DNA of 64,000 nt from contig NC_071334.1 of assembly GCF_027744825.2 (NCBI RefSeq), forward strand, positions 29,940,937 through 30,004,936, read 5' to 3'. Positions 13,044 through 26,020 of this stretch are shown here, piece after piece. Every line of letters begins with the position of its first letter. The stretch's first letter is position 1. The notes beneath the pieces are model-generated. The model made no database searches and had not been told where the DNA came from. It saw nothing but the letters and a program-made list of their open reading frames with translations. Position numbers and translations under genes: made by a program. This stretch comes from Synchiropus splendidus. Lineage: Eukaryota; Chordata; Actinopteri; Syngnathiformes; Callionymidae.

Positions 13044-13146
13044 CAATGAAAACAATTGTGTATAATTTAAAAAAAACAGAGACTCAAAACAAATATTATA
13101 GTGCACAAATTTGACTGAGGACTTTCTCAAAAGTAACACTTGACAT

Positions 13147-13185
13147 TCACGTTTGAGTCTCTTAATGTGTGAGACTCAAACGTGA
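13147..13185. repeat. Perfect 15 bp hairpin
   Basis: TCACGTTTGAGTCTC at 13147-13161 is exactly complementary to GAGACTCAAACGTGA at 13171-13185, around a 9-base loop. The pairing continues outward for four bases after a one-base bulge. It could be a foldback remnant or a transcribed hairpin. No mature-miRNA similarity is claimed. Confidence 0.85.
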
Positions 13186-15929
13186 TGTAATGTGTGTAAT
13201 GTGTGTAGATTAAGAACATGTTTCAAAAGTCAACAATACACTGGACATATTTTCCCAGAGTCAACCATGCCAGTATTTCAGGACTTTCAAAATCAGGACT
13301 GAAAATTTAGTTTGGGTCCTTATTGTATTTCAAATGTTTTTACTTGGTAAAAACTAAATATTATCACAATGAGTCGAGCTGTGCTCATGCTTTGCCCAAA
13401 GGAGTCCACCGCACTTTGTTTGTTTTCTTGCTTCTTTTAGCACACAATTCCACCTATAACATGGAGTGTTTCATTTTTGGCAATTCCAAAGGACCCACAC
13501 ACCTTTCCACTGTCCATGGATAACCCCGAGCTGAGCAGCAGTAAATCATTTTATTTATGTAAATACCCAGTGTTTACTTTTGGATCTTTTCTAAATGTTT
13601 ATGTGTTCTCCAATTTGTAAGTCTGTGGTGCAATGGCCTTAATCACAGCTCGTCCCTGCCAGTGGAACAGGGCTGTCAGTAAAAAATCGGGACGACCAGG
13701 TGGGATCTTGCAGAGTTGCGATATTTATCCTCATCCTTCTGAACCTGGTGGACTATGAAAGACACTTCTGTCAAGAGAGTAGATGCTGAATCATTTTGAT
13801 GTTTTGTATGTTGTAGTCCGTAGCTTTGCTCCTCCTGTGCATGATACACTACACTATAATAAAACTGTTCTTTGCAATGTTTTGTGGATTAGTCTTGATT
13901 TGGGGGAAAAATATATATATATATATAAAAATAAGAAACTTAAGATGAAGTAAAATCTACACAACGGCGATTTAAACAAAGCTAAAAGATGAAATGGTGA
14001 AAGTACTTTTGAGGACATGCCATACTCAGTAGAACAAGAAAGCCACAAAATGTCATTAAAATTAACAGCAAAACCAGAGCAAAATATTTTGACGGCACGT
14101 TGCTCTTGAACAAATGTTTAAGTGGCAGACATAAGAATAACAGCTTGGCTATTTAAAGGCATTTTCTTAAGAGCTCACTTCATTTGCTTTAATAATACAC
14201 AGACGCTGTGAGCTGTGAGTCACATTGGAAGAGCTGATGTGACTTGGAATTATTTTTTTTTAATTGGATCTTAAAAGGGAAAGACAAAGAGAGTACATGG
14301 CTTTCTGATTTTTTATATAAATATTCATATATATATATATATATATAAAACTTAAATGTGGCGTCGATGAGTAGTTGCAGTTTATGAAACTTTTGATTCA
14401 TACAATTGTTTCAATTGAATACATACTATATTTACTCAATATTTCAGAACACATTCATTCATTCGGTCCAATGTAAATGTTAAAACAGCGTAGGTTTTCA
14501 AATAAGGACGGGGCTCACATTTTTGCTTCAATATTGCCCCTTATACGTAATGCATCATCTCCAGTTGACATCCGACTCGTGCTGATAGATTACTGCAATT
14601 TTGTGCAAGCGCGGTATTAGCCATAGCAAGGGCCACACAGCAGATCAGCCATGTTTATAAAGCAGCATGTACCTGGCAACCACTGAGGCCATTAATCTTG
14701 GCGACTCCGTCGGACAAGACTGATGTAGTGCTGAAAGTGTGGATGGATGGAAGCGGCGGGCAGGAAGGAAAAGTAGAAATACGGATGGTGCGCAAGTGGG
14801 CACAGGCTGACTGCAGGGGGATCCAAGGTGTGTAAACTGGCACTGGACGGTGAGATGGAAAGTGCGAGGTGGGGCTTCTGTAAGGTGTGTTGGGTCAGCA
14901 ACGGAGAGCATGATGGGGTGGTGGTTGATGGGCGTCCCATGTGCCACAGGCCTCCCCTGCTCCAATGATAACTTGTGGTTTTTAAAGTGTTTCTCAGACC
15001 CACAAAGAGGTCTAAGAAATTGCCTGCACTTGGCAAATGAGGGACTGTTCCTTCACAAACAGGGACCTGAGACCTTTACTCTTCCAGGAGGAAATGTCTC
15101 TAAAACCATATACCACCCAGTTTACCCTGGCACATTACTGTAAACCAAGGCTTTTAAATGCGCAGCTTAACATCAGGTTCTGGAAACTGAGCAGACGATG
15201 GGCAAAACGGCTGAAAACTACTGATAAAGGGGTTGCCGGTCTTGTACGGAGTTTTCCCTGTCACTAAAGTGTCAGGCAAAAGACAGTCTGTGTTTGTTTC
15301 TCTTTGCATTTATGCAAGTGTTTCTCCTCAGTTCAACAAAGATCAGCCCTGTGAAGGCATCACCTATGGAATGAAACACAATCATAATGATTCCTCATCC
15401 TTTTTTTTTCCTTCTTAATCTGTCTGTGGAACACTGCTAGGTTTGGTCAAGACTGTATTTAACTTTGATATCATAATTTCAAACGGCTGTAGCTTGAAAT
15501 TGAGATAAGGCCACACATGAGTTTGAGAAAGAAGTGAATTCACACTTGTGAGTTTTGTGTTTCATGATGTCACTAGGTGGTGGCCATGGTGACTTACAGT
15601 TATATACTTTCACAGAAGTCTATCTGATCCACTGAAATACTCATCTTTCAAGCAGCAGTGATGATGATGATGGTGGTGGTGGCTGGGCATCATTATACTT
15701 GTTTACAGCACAACCATGAACACCACTGCTTATTTTCTCCTCTTATATTCTCAATCCAAATCTGAGTCATTCAATTGTTTAAATGCCTGACATGTTTTCG
15801 CGACTTGGCACCCTAAAGGGTTTATTTGGAAATCCATTTCTCAGAGTCAGGCTGAGGAGTGGTGAGGCTTGGAATCCATGATGCTTGAAGGCTTGTGTGG
15901 ACAGTTCAATTTCTGTTGAGCAGATGCTG
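13186..15929. other. Non-coding stretch with short AT and ATG/GTG runs
   Basis: (AT)n tracts lie at 13910-13927 and 14327-14347. A run of GAT and GGT triplets is at 15656-15683. A G+C-richer part at 14690-14960 is open in several minus-strand frames, but their products are proline- and serine-rich with no family motif, so I treat them as chance. An imperfect X-box, GTGGCCATGGTGAC, is at 15580-15593. Confidence 0.4.
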
Positions 15930-16100
15930 ATGTTTGGTTTGCCTCTCTCACTCTCACCCCTCGAACAGTGGAATGGGAACCTTTGTCACCGTCGATTATG
16001 TCTCATCACCCGCTGCTAACATAACTTCTGGAGTACTGCAAGGCTCCATCTTAGGTCCCATCTTATTTTCTGTCGACCAGCTTCCTGGTCATTCAGCACC
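15930..16100 (+). mobile_element. Decayed LINE RT fragment (L2/CR1-like), sense
   Basis: The frame from about 15934 reads SGVLQGSILGPILFSVDQLP, a clear version of the conserved non-LTR RT motif CGVPQGSxLGPLLFSxYxLP. The segment before it (FVTVDYVSSPAANIT) fits the variable loop that precedes this motif. The frame closes soon after, before the ADD box, and no RT motif is recognisable beyond. It is probably the same broad LINE type as the antisense fragment at 4905-5165. It is non-functional. Confidence 0.7.
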
Positions 16101-18883
16101 ACAATGCTGCTCATAGAAAATGCACCTGTTCCAGGCAGGTTGGTGTGCAAGCAGCGTGTATTTGTCAACGTGCTGCTGAATGTCCTAGTGAGAGCTCTCC
16201 AGAGTGTCAGTCACAACTTCATGGGGTTGAAAGACCATCTTTATTCAGGTGTCTCTTACTTGCATCAATGACAGCTCCACTTCATTTTGAACATAGTCCT
16301 GACCGCTTTGCAATAACTAGCTCTTCAGGTGGATGAGGAATCAACCCTATTTTGGCGAGAAAGCCTGGCGCCACATCATCTTCTGGGACAGCAGGGGCGT
16401 CGACATTAGCAAGAAAAGCATTTTAAACCGTGCAGCTCGTCCGCAGAGCTTCCATGACGGGAAATCCATCCGTGTCTGGGTTCTTTCAGAAATAGTGCCC
16501 TTTTAATAATTTGGTTTACTGTATCATTTACAGTTCATTTGAACTGACACACTCCGCAGTCATGATGTTGACTCTGCAATCATCATTCATTGAATGACTG
16601 TAAATCCATCCTCCGGCCCACAGGAGGATTTTAACAAATCACCATCAGCTGTCTTTTTTATTTGGTTTATAATTCTCAATCCCTTTTTTGACCAGTGATC
16701 TGTGATTCCTCAAAAAGCTCTCAGAGGGTGACCGGCGTTGTCCTGATCTAACACCTTGATCCTTCTCCGCCCCCCCACCACTGTATATTTAAACCCCCGT
16801 CCTCCCTTCTGCTTTACTTCACCTCCTGCATTCTCCAAACTAATCCATTCTAAGTGTTTACAGACCACTCCAGACCTGGAAGGGGGTCAGCTGCTCTTTC
16901 TTAAACATACCCATCAAAAACAGATGAGTGGCAGCGGAGGCTCCCGGGGTTACGGAGGGTGGCTGGTGAATTTAGATTGAGCAAATTGAATCAAATAAAG
17001 TACAACAAATCGGCTAAATTAGATATTGTTTTCCAAATAAATGCAAAGTTATTGTTTTTCGACATTTCCAAGAGTCTCAAGGCGGCCATTATTTCTGAAA
17101 CTCATGCCAACCACGGATTCCTGAGCGAGTATATAACTGGGCTTGTAGAGCAGTTGGGTACTGGTCCGTGATGATTTGTGTAAATCAATAGCCCCATGTG
17201 GTTAAAAAGTCTAAATGCATGTCGTAATCTTGCAGTCTTCTAAAATGATTTTCCAACTGTATAATAGTTATTGCCATTATTTTATATAGAATGGGTCAAA
17301 TAAGGTAAGGTAAATTGATGGTGTTTTGAATTAAACATAAAACAATAAAATAAATAAAGAATGTATGTGATGCTGACTGGAGCCAAAGTATGATGAGTGA
17401 AGGCATGTTAAAAAAAACAAAAACAGAGAATAACAACATAAATAACATTGAGCAACATTATAGACTAGGCTGGATCTGACCCATATTCTGATTTAAATTT
17501 CATTTAATTAACATAAAAAGCGGTTTAATTGCATGCAGCTGCCTTACATACAGCATTTGACTTTCATTATACTGTCTTCTTCAATAGTTTCCTCTCTATT
17601 GCAACAGAATTCTCCGTGTCAAAGGTCAAATAATAGCTTGGTGGGTGTTTAATTTCAGGTTGGACCGAAGCTAAAGCTGGAAGCTAGGAGGAACCATAGG
17701 TGAGAAAGGTCAGAAAAAGGGAGAGTCCCAAGGCAGCCTTAAAGAAAATCAGATGTCTTTGTGATAGCGAAAAGTGTTCAGTTTGTGGAAGCAATGTATG
17801 TTATTTTGTCTGAGCCAGGGATCACTGTTGTGACATTGAGAAGAGGGGGGAGGAGATTGTCTGTTTGATGGGACGGGATTAGAGGGACAATCTTGAGGTC
17901 AAGGCCAAGGTTTAGGTTTTGAAGGTGGACGTGGGTGTGTGTGTGTGCGTGTGTGTGTGAGGGAGGCGTAAGTGGAACACAGAGATTCCTGTTTTTGCAT
18001 TCTTTTGGAATGATTATTCAAAAATGCATCAAACAAGCTGAGATGACTAGAACACAGAAATTATTTTGATAGAGTGACACATAACTAATTCACCCTTGAC
18101 TTGACCTCTGCTCCATTCTTTCCTCTCAGTTCGGTCTTTGACACGCATATCAGCAAACCTTCCTCTCACATAGTCTTGCCCACCAGCAACTGCAGCAGAT
18201 TTATGAGAAGCAATTACAGAGGTGTTTAAGAACAGAAACAGTTTAGCTCTTTTAAATGGTGACATGTTGCGTCATATTGCTTCCTGTTTTCCAGGTCGTT
18301 GACCTTCTTAGTTGACCTGCTTCCCTTGTTGGACAATGTGAGGTATATCAGCAACTAATAACGTCATACATATTCGCTAGGGTTTGATTTTAATATACAC
18401 AAAATAAGGAATTAAAGTTGTAAGACGTATTTTTGATGGATGATTTATTTATTTTATTGATTTATTATACAACGACTACGCTGATGCTACATAATGTCAC
18501 CAAGATGGAAAAATGCATAATTCATTCAGTCAATATGAATGTTAATATATGTAATATTATTGTAGACACCTCAAGTTTCTTCAGCGTGGTCGCCCTCCGA
18601 CAGTGTTGTGTCTATCTGCTTCTTTTTTTTCCTTTTTACAAGACTGCTTCTGACTCACTTGACCACCCATTTTTTTTTTTTATTTTTTTTTTTTTTTATG
18701 AGACACTTTTTCCCCCCTTCCTGATCCTCTACTTCTTTAACTTGGGTGCATAACTTGCATCAAGCCCTCTCCATGCAAGGGTGTTCTTGGTGTATCTGTG
18801 TGGGAAACTATAATATTTATATTTGTTTTTATAATTTTGTAATATTTTTTTCCATTACAAACATGATGATGATAAACAACTAA
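16101..18883. other. Non-coding stretch with GT array and poly-T
   Basis: A (GT)n tract with one GC interruption is at 17935-17959. A T-rich run broken by an A is at 18671-18697. A TATATTTAAA sequence with a C-rich flank occurs near 16784 and could resemble a TATA box, but no transcript start is evident. No coding frame is recognised. Confidence 0.4.
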
Positions 18884-19370
18884 TGGCCCATTTATGCTAA
18901 ACATTATGTTTGGATGTATCGGGGCTCTGTGTGCATTTCATCTTTATTTCTGCAAGTTTCCACAAAGCTTACGGATACGAGCCAAACGGAGCAGTACCAC
19001 CGCAAACTGTAGGGGCAGTGTTGCTGTTACTACTTGATACGTAGTTCTAATGAGACATGAAGAAGACAATGGAGGAAATTCTCCGTCCTTCAGTTGCGAT
19101 ATATTAAACAGTCTCACCTTCCAAAACCTCCTTACAACTTTGCCTCAGTTTTATCATTTGTGCAAGAGGTAGATTATCAATACTTCTTCCACAGTCGCCA
19201 TGTTTGTTTTGGAGTTTGTCCCTGTCATAAGCTTTTGACTGTGCTCTGCTCCCCCTGGTGGATATATTGGTGAACAGTAATACGAACATAAAGCCGGCAT
19301 GGAAGCATGTGATCGGTGACGGCAAGTGGACGGCCACACTTCTGTGCATAAAGGGAGCATAAAAGGGCCT
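18884..19370 (-). mobile_element. Harbinger-like MITE, copy 2
   Basis: The second copy of the family at 1123-1549, in opposite orientation and about 487 bp long. Its ends are GGCCCATTTATGCT and AGCATAAAAGGGCC, good terminal inverted repeats. TAA precedes the left end and TCA follows the right end, so a decayed TAA duplication is possible. The family-specific stretch with CCACCAGGGGGAGCAG in this orientation is read at about 19250-19265 as CTGCTCCCCCTGGTGG. The two copies have diverged by many substitutions and small indels, so neither is recent. Frames on the minus strand (ATVEEVLIIYLLHK and nearby) are likely relics of the parent element's 5' coding sequence. Confidence 0.78.
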
Positions 19371-20369
19371 TCAGTGGGCTGCAGGACACTGAAAAGCCAG
19401 ATTAAGTGAACAAGTCCGTCTTTGCAACCTGTCACCACCCACAGGAAGTGTTTCTATCCCAAACCACCGCAGGGATCATCACTGTGCCATTATATTATTT
19501 TTCTTGCCGTCTGTGGTGAGATGACCTGCTGTGAGGAGGGAGGCATCAGCTTCATCATTGTTGATCTTCTCCATGCTTGGACTGATGCACGACTGTGTGT
19601 GGGCCAGCTCCTGCTGTGAAGCGTTGAGGAACCACTGTCAGCAGGCTGAGCACAGTCAGTGTGTTAGCAACGGTTCTGCTCTATTATCTGGGTGACCTAC
19701 TACCCAGAATTCCTCCAGTGTGTGAGGCGTGAAAACACTTTCAAAGGTTCTTGAAGGTTGGATTATGTACCTCGCGACTTGGACGACTCACTCCAGGTCT
19801 AATACTGTATGTTTGGCAACTGGTATGAATATGTTTTGCTCTGTATTCATTAGTTTATTTAGTCATTTCAATAGTAGCTGAAAGCATCCAGAAATGGGTT
19901 ATTGACATGAAGCTCAGCTTTATCAGGTCAAATCAAAAGAAAGGGGGAAAATAGTGAATAAGATCTTTTTTTTTCTGTCTTTGGGTCTTGAGATGGAATT
20001 AAGTTTTCAGAAGACTAGTTACATCAACATTTAGCTCAAATGATGATCTTTGACTCACACCAGCTGACACGGACCACATTTCTGAGACAACTAATTTCAA
20101 TAAACCGTTCTTGTTTCAATAAAAAAAAAGGCCCCAGATGGTCCCTCCCAGACTGCGTTGGCGAATGATCCATGAGTTGGAATCCCACACTAAAAGTCTG
20201 ATAATTGTTTACGGTAACATCACTGGAGTTAACATTTAAACAAATAGACAGGTGCTTAACAGCCCTTTGAGGTCCTTCATGTATTTGTCTTTCTCAACAG
20301 TATAAACTTTACTTAAGAGTTAAGATTTCTTCACATTTTTGTTGCATGGACACTTGTGACTGCAGTCTA
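19371..20369. other. Non-coding stretch, nothing recognised
   Basis: Ordinary sequence with a T-run near 19965 and an A-run near 20121. I see no gene or transposon ends. Confidence 0.45.
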
Positions 20370-20525
20370 AAATGTGCCCTTGTGTGTGTGTTTCTATGCA
20401 CCTATGCATGTTTGTATACATACTGTGTATGTGGGCGTTTAATGCCTTTATTGTTTTTACTGTTGTGACACGTTGAATTGCCCATCTGTTGCACAAAAAA
20501 CGGTTATCTAATCCAATCTACTTTA
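20370..20525 (+). mobile_element. LINE or SINE 3'-tail remnant
   Basis: GTTGAATTGCCCATCTGTTG followed by GGTTATCTAATCCAATCTA resembles the common fish retroposon 3' end. That end reads roughly TGAATTKCCC, then GGGACTAATAAAGG and then a (TATCT or ATCTA)n tail. The TG-rich and TATG-rich sequence upstream fits such 3' UTRs. The resemblance is from memory, and the LINE clade cannot be fixed from the tail alone. Confidence 0.45.
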
Positions 20526-21787
20526 ATCTTTGGAATTCTATGCAACTCACCTACTTGTGAGGACATTTTACTTAGTGGGGTCATTTTAAGTCAAGCCTCA
20601 GTTTGACAGTTTTAACTTAATAACAAGGTCATTATATTTGGGTTTAAGTTTGGTTTAGAGCTCTGGTTAAGGTTAGCCATTTGTTTTGGATGGTGGGGAA
20701 AGCATTATAGCAATGAAATGTCCCCACAAAGACAGTGGTGTGTAGCTATTCCTGACTTCACTTTTGCCTCTCATAACATGTTTTCTATGTTTATGAATGC
20801 AAATTCATCTATACGGTTTGAGTTCACAAGTAAAACATACCTTTCTTTTATGTGTCTACTTCACTTTACTTCACCCACAAAACATTTTATTTACTGCACT
20901 TCCATCTTCTTCCATCTTCCCACATTTTTAATATTTTAATCAAACATAAAACATTAATAGCAGAGATTTAAATTTCCTTTCCTTGAGTTAAGAATTCAAT
21001 GGACGATTGACACCAAATGGATATTCATAATACTTAATATAGGAAAAGGGCCTGTTCTACGGAGGGTCCAACTCTTTTCTAACTCTTGCTGCTGCCTCTC
21101 TTCAAGCACATGTTCGACGTCCTACCTTCTTAGACATTCAGCAGCCACATGGTAACTTAAACCGCTTGCACACTCACACACACACTCATGTCCATGTCTC
21201 ATTTTCCTGCGCACCAATCTACACATCTGCATAAGCTGTGGCAGACGCTCGCACAGAATCTAATATCTCTGCCATTGGAAACACATGTGGGGCTCTGACA
21301 TGTTCGCTGTGCCTCGTATGTCAGCAGCCAGTCAGTCTCGTGCTGTCAGAGTTTTAGAGCTCGCAGTCTTCCTCCTGTGTGTGCTGTGAAACCACAAACA
21401 TGTCTCTGTCTACTGTTGTGGTGGCTTCCATTGTTAGTTATGATTGGCACCTGGAGTTTTTTATTTATTTGTTTCTTTATTTTTATATATTTCGAGACGA
21501 CTGTGTTTACTGGAGTGCACTCACATTACAAGGAAAGTAAATTGAAAAGCTCCAAAAATAGCTTCAGTGGATTGTCCTTTCACATACAGGCTTTCACAAA
21601 CCTAAGATGTGTTTAAACCATTACGTATTCAATATCGTGGACCTTCAAATTGAACAAGAGCATATTCACCATAGCAGTACACGAATGGAGAGTCAAGACT
21701 TTTATTCCAGCATTTTTTCATTTCGTTTTTCTGGTCTGTTAAATAAAGTGAAAAATGTCACAGATAATATACTAATATACTACTGCT
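20526..21787. other. Non-coding stretch, nothing recognised
   Basis: AT-rich with a short CA run near 21174-21184. Small open frames show no recognisable domain. Confidence 0.4.
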
Positions 21788-21810
21788 ATTACTACTACTA
21801 CTACTACTAC

Positions 21811-21855
<45 letters not shown>
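21788..21855. repeat. (TAC)n then (TAA)n compound microsatellite
   Basis: About seven ACT/TAC units change directly into about fourteen TAA units, giving a compound trinucleotide array of ~68 bp. Confidence 0.95.
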
Positions 21856-21856
<1 letters not shown>

Positions 21857-23568
21857 CAAAGAGACAAATCATTTGACTCTTAAAAACAACTGGCAGAGTT
21901 CTGGTCCTGCGAAGGTTTTGGCTGGTTCTCAAGGCCACTGAGGTGTGATGGCGAAAGCCAGGGGAGGAAACGATGAGTCATGAGATATATAGGTTCAGCA
22001 AATTGAATGACATTGCCATGAAATTCAAATAAAATAAAATAAATAGTCATAATAATAATAAACATCTATTAACAAATGGATTGACATTGTGTTGGTTGGT
22101 TGCTAAATAGTCACTGAAAGAATATTATATGTAGAAGTAACAATCTTTTCACTCTGAATAAAGTGTAATGGAATAATTGAATGGTGGATTTAAATGTTGA
22201 GATTTTTTGCTTCAAGTTCTTGATGATTTTTTTGGAAGACATTTCTTCTGCTTCCACTTCTAAACATGCGATTAGGTACACAAAGGCCTTATCATGATTT
22301 TCTCACTGGGTCACTATCAGTGTGTGTGTGTCATCTTTTAAGCAGCATTTCCAGTGACATGTTGAGCCAGACTTTCTTCTTCTGATTTCACCACAAGCAG
22401 CTCATCCACTTTCCTCCCAGTAAACGTCTGCCAGAGCAGACGCGTCGTATATTTATTTAAACAGAATTAGCTTTTCTGAAGCAGCAATGACATTTTGCTG
22501 GCGTGAGGAGGAGACAAATTGTTTGCGGTTGTGCAAAATGTGTTAGTTTTATATTGGTATAAAAAAAACTGTATAGTGCAAAATCATTTGTTTATAATCG
22601 GGCCGAAGTCCCAGCAGAAAAGGCAGACTGAAGCGCCTTTTGTGACCACAAATCCTCCTACCTTTTTCAGGTCTGACTGTTGCAGCTGTTCGGCACTTGT
22701 CCAGAAACTGTGGCTCCCAAAAGTGTCCCCAATGGAAGGTGTCTTTATTCTTTGTGCGACCGCTAAATAACTGAGAAATTAAATGACTAAATAATTCATA
22801 AACCCAACTTGACACCCTGTTTCCTCAAGTGGCCACCAATCAGCCCGAGGAAGTAATGAGGTACGTTGAGGCCCTTTTGAAACCCAGCTGTAGTGACAAT
22901 CTGTTTGGCTGCTTTGTCAAAACCCTTTTAGCATCACCGCCACAAGTAGGAGGACTAATAGGTGGTGAAACGGCCCAGATAAAGCCAGTTATTTGATCGA
23001 GACTGAAAGTGAGGAAAGCAGGTATTAGCATGAGCACTAGCCAGAGCCGGCCCCTGGAGAGAAACCCAAGTCCGGTGATGGTGTCCCGATGGAGGCTCCC
23101 GGCTATGTCTAGCATATCTTCGTTTCGCCCAAGCTGATGAGAGTTATGCGTTTGTGTGTAGTCGCTGAGAGATTGCTTATTCGAAAAAGTGAATTTTAAT
23201 GACGTTTGTCAGCTCTAATAAGCAGAATTCTCCAGCTGTGGACGAGACTGAAGCGCTCTCAGTTTACATCTCTGGGTAGATTCAAAGGAAGTGTACGTTT
23301 TCAGCAAGTCTACTGCAGTTTTTTCTCTCCGATAATGATAGAGCACTCCATGTTCAGTCATGAAGTTCAGTGGGAGAAAACCAGTTTTTGGTCACAGTCC
23401 CAAATATTATAATGAAAAGTGATGGAAAAATGTTTTGTGTTTTAAAAGTTTTCTGTTTTCTTGTGTTTGTGGCTCCACACAAACATGCATTAAATATGTC
23501 AAACAATGTGTTCAAAACTGCAACAATAAAATAAATAAATCATCTCATCATTAAATTAATTTAATCAA
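21856..23568. other. Non-coding stretch with a more G+C-rich segment
   Basis: The segment 22800-23120 is less AT-rich and looks less random than the surroundings, so it is a candidate conserved non-coding element. Its frames on the minus strand have no family match I recognise. The rest is AT-rich. Confidence 0.35.
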
Positions 23569-23612
23569 TTTAGTACTATTTTTAGTACTACTTTAGTACT
23601 ATTTAGTGCTAT
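23569..23612. repeat. Degenerate tandem repeat of TTTAGTACTA
   Basis: Four imperfect copies of a ~10-11 bp unit, TTTAGTACTA(T), with the last copy altered to TTTAGTGCTA. Confidence 0.8.
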
Positions 23613-24242
23613 TAACACATAGTAAGATGCATGGGTTATACCAGGTTTTTATAAGTACTGTACATTTAACTTGATGTACCCATGAAATAACAATTCAGCT
23701 ACACTTGTCTGTCATTTTTCTTCAGTCTCTAAAGCATTTAACACTAATCCAGTTTGCAATCACCCCAACACTTCGCAAACAGCACACTGCTAGTCCTGTG
23801 CTGTATTCTAAGAAGTATACAAACTTAGGGTACCAGGTAAAGACACTGAGTCAATAAACACATGACTCAGATCCTGTCATCCTTTGTTTTCATGTAGATA
23901 ATGGATAAATGTTCCATTCAAATAGTTCTAGAAGGCTATAACAAAAATGTGCTATTGACACCCAGTGTTATTGTTTTAAGTGTACTCATACTCGTACTCC
24001 ATGTTTTCTATCCATATTTTCATCACAAACAGTTTTCGGAGAACACACAAAACTGGTGAACACTGCTTGACAATGTCTTTAAGATGAAGATGTATACCTT
24101 TGTTTTACAATTTGATGCTATGTATGATTTGCATGGGTGGTGTAAAAATGGAACGATTACATTCCATGTTGGGATTGAAAGTAAACCGTGTCGGGCACGT
24201 TCATCAGCTGGTTTGGAAAAAGAGAAAACCAGTGAGGCTGCA

Positions 24243-24399
24243 GGCTGATGAAGCTTCATGAAACCGTGTTCTTGTTTACTTTGCGGTACTCTCAGTTTAA
24301 AACATATTTGTGAATTAACTTCAACATAGTTCAAAGAGAAACATTTTAGAGCAGATGATTCTGAAAATAAAGACACTGCACCATGAAGCTTCATCAGCC
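24243..24399. mobile_element. Short inverted-repeat element (MITE-like)
   Basis: GGCTGATGAAGCTTCATG at 24243-24260 is an exact inverted match to CATGAAGCTTCATCAGCC at 24382-24399. This gives perfect 18 bp ends around ~120 bp of AT-rich interior. Each arm is itself nearly palindromic (ATGAAGCTTCAT). I see no clear target-site duplication. The arms recall hAT-type MITEs of fish, but that is a tentative assignment. The interior lies within a long minus-strand open frame that is probably chance. Confidence 0.6.
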
Positions 24400-26020
24400 A
24401 ATCGCTAGTGGCAGCACAAACACATAAACAGATAATGTCACCATAGTATTAAGATGGAATGTTAATAAATCATGTTACATTGAAATGGATATTTGCCAGC
24501 AAACACAAAAGAATATCTAATTTAATGCATAATGTTATTGAATTCTGTTTAATAATGTGGTATGCAGCTGGAACCTATTGTATATGTTGTTATTTTAAGG
24601 TATTTTTCTTTTATAATCAAATAAAATCTGGATTAATGTCAGGGTTTAAATGTCCTTGAGCAGAATGTAAATCATTCATCTGATGAAAAGCAGAAGCAGT
24701 TCTGTATAAATACAATGGCAGGACACTTTGTCCAGAGAACATTCATCAGTTTGAGGATAATGGAAGGCAAATAAGGATTTGGGCAGCAGAAAATGTAAAG
24801 TGCATTACAGGGCGTATCAGGTGTTGATCTCCAAGCTCAGGTTTTACAACTAGGTGGTACAATATTGTACGTCCAGACGTTTACAAGAATCAAGACATAT
24901 TTTTCTTGGACAGTTCCTCCACACCGTACACATAGCTCACGTCCTGCACGCTTGGAGACTAAAGACGGACATTTCGGGGCAGAGGGCTACTTTATACTAT
25001 AGTAACAGCTTTTATGAGACAGACAACACGTTGAAGTCCAGCGGGAAAAGTCCTTGATGGACAGGCACTTTAGCAAAGCCAAAAGCAGGCTGGTTACGTG
25101 AAGGGAAAAAATGAAATAAAATCAATACTTGAACATAACTTTTTAAATAAACATTTGCACTCGATGGACATTGTTGGCAGCAGCAGCCGGTAACCTGTCC
25201 CTACTGGTGGAACTTAACACCAGAACGTTCATGAGTCCTGGCTCCCATCGAGGTGATGGCTTCTGGCAAGTCGTGACGCGAAAAGCAGCCGACGTCTGTT
25301 TGTGCAAGGTGAAAGAGGAGAGAGGCAGTGGGAAGTCATCGTGCCCTAGAACCCTGCTGTGGAACTGCTCTTTCCCCAAAACAAGCCTTGGAAATGAGCA
25401 GTCTCACATGGGGGAAATAGGACAATTTGTCTTAACCTGGATTTCAGGAATACAATAATTTGATGTTTACCAAAGATATTTCTAGCTAAAAAAAAAAAAA
25501 TGTTAAATTCATTTAAGGGCCATTTTTGTTTACGAAAGTTGAGTTGGTTTTTCGAGTAGTAAAACAATTGCAAAACAGTATCTAAGTGATCTAAGTGTTG
25601 AGACAGTATGCAATGGTTTCTGCCATCCAATGTGGCAAAATAGAATGCATGAAGTTTATAAGTAGTGAGTTACAGACCAGCACGGCCTGTGCACCATTGA
25701 TGCACCGTACTGTGTTTAACTCCTTCAAGTTTGAAGGGGTTTAATTTTAAGTTTAAATAAATATAGTAGTACTGCTGTCCTTAGTTCTGTGGTGCGCCGA
25801 GTGGCTTCAGGTGTCTCCAAACTTGTCCTGAAGGCCAACCAGGAAGCACACAGTCTGATTAAAATAGACAGGTCTCCATTTCTTTGCTTCTCTTACAGTG
25901 TCCATGTGATCTTAGTTAATCTCACGCATTCATTTAACACACAAACAGAAATCTTCAGTTGTACTGGTGAAGAACATGTTCTCCTGATTGACAGATTGAA
26001 TGAGTAGGTTTTCCCATCAG
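24400..26020. other. Non-coding stretch, nothing recognised
   Basis: Two opposite-strand open frames of about 95 codons overlap around 25171-25630. Neither shows a known motif. A poly-A run lies at 25489-25500. Confidence 0.4.

Noticed and set aside
16740..16870. Core promoter from TATATTTAAA with a C-rich flank
   Set aside because: A TATA-like string is common in AT-rich DNA, and no first exon or splice donor follows.
24023..24394. 123-codon minus-strand frame as a gene
   Set aside because: Its start overlaps the inverted-repeat element at 24243-24399 and no family motif is visible.
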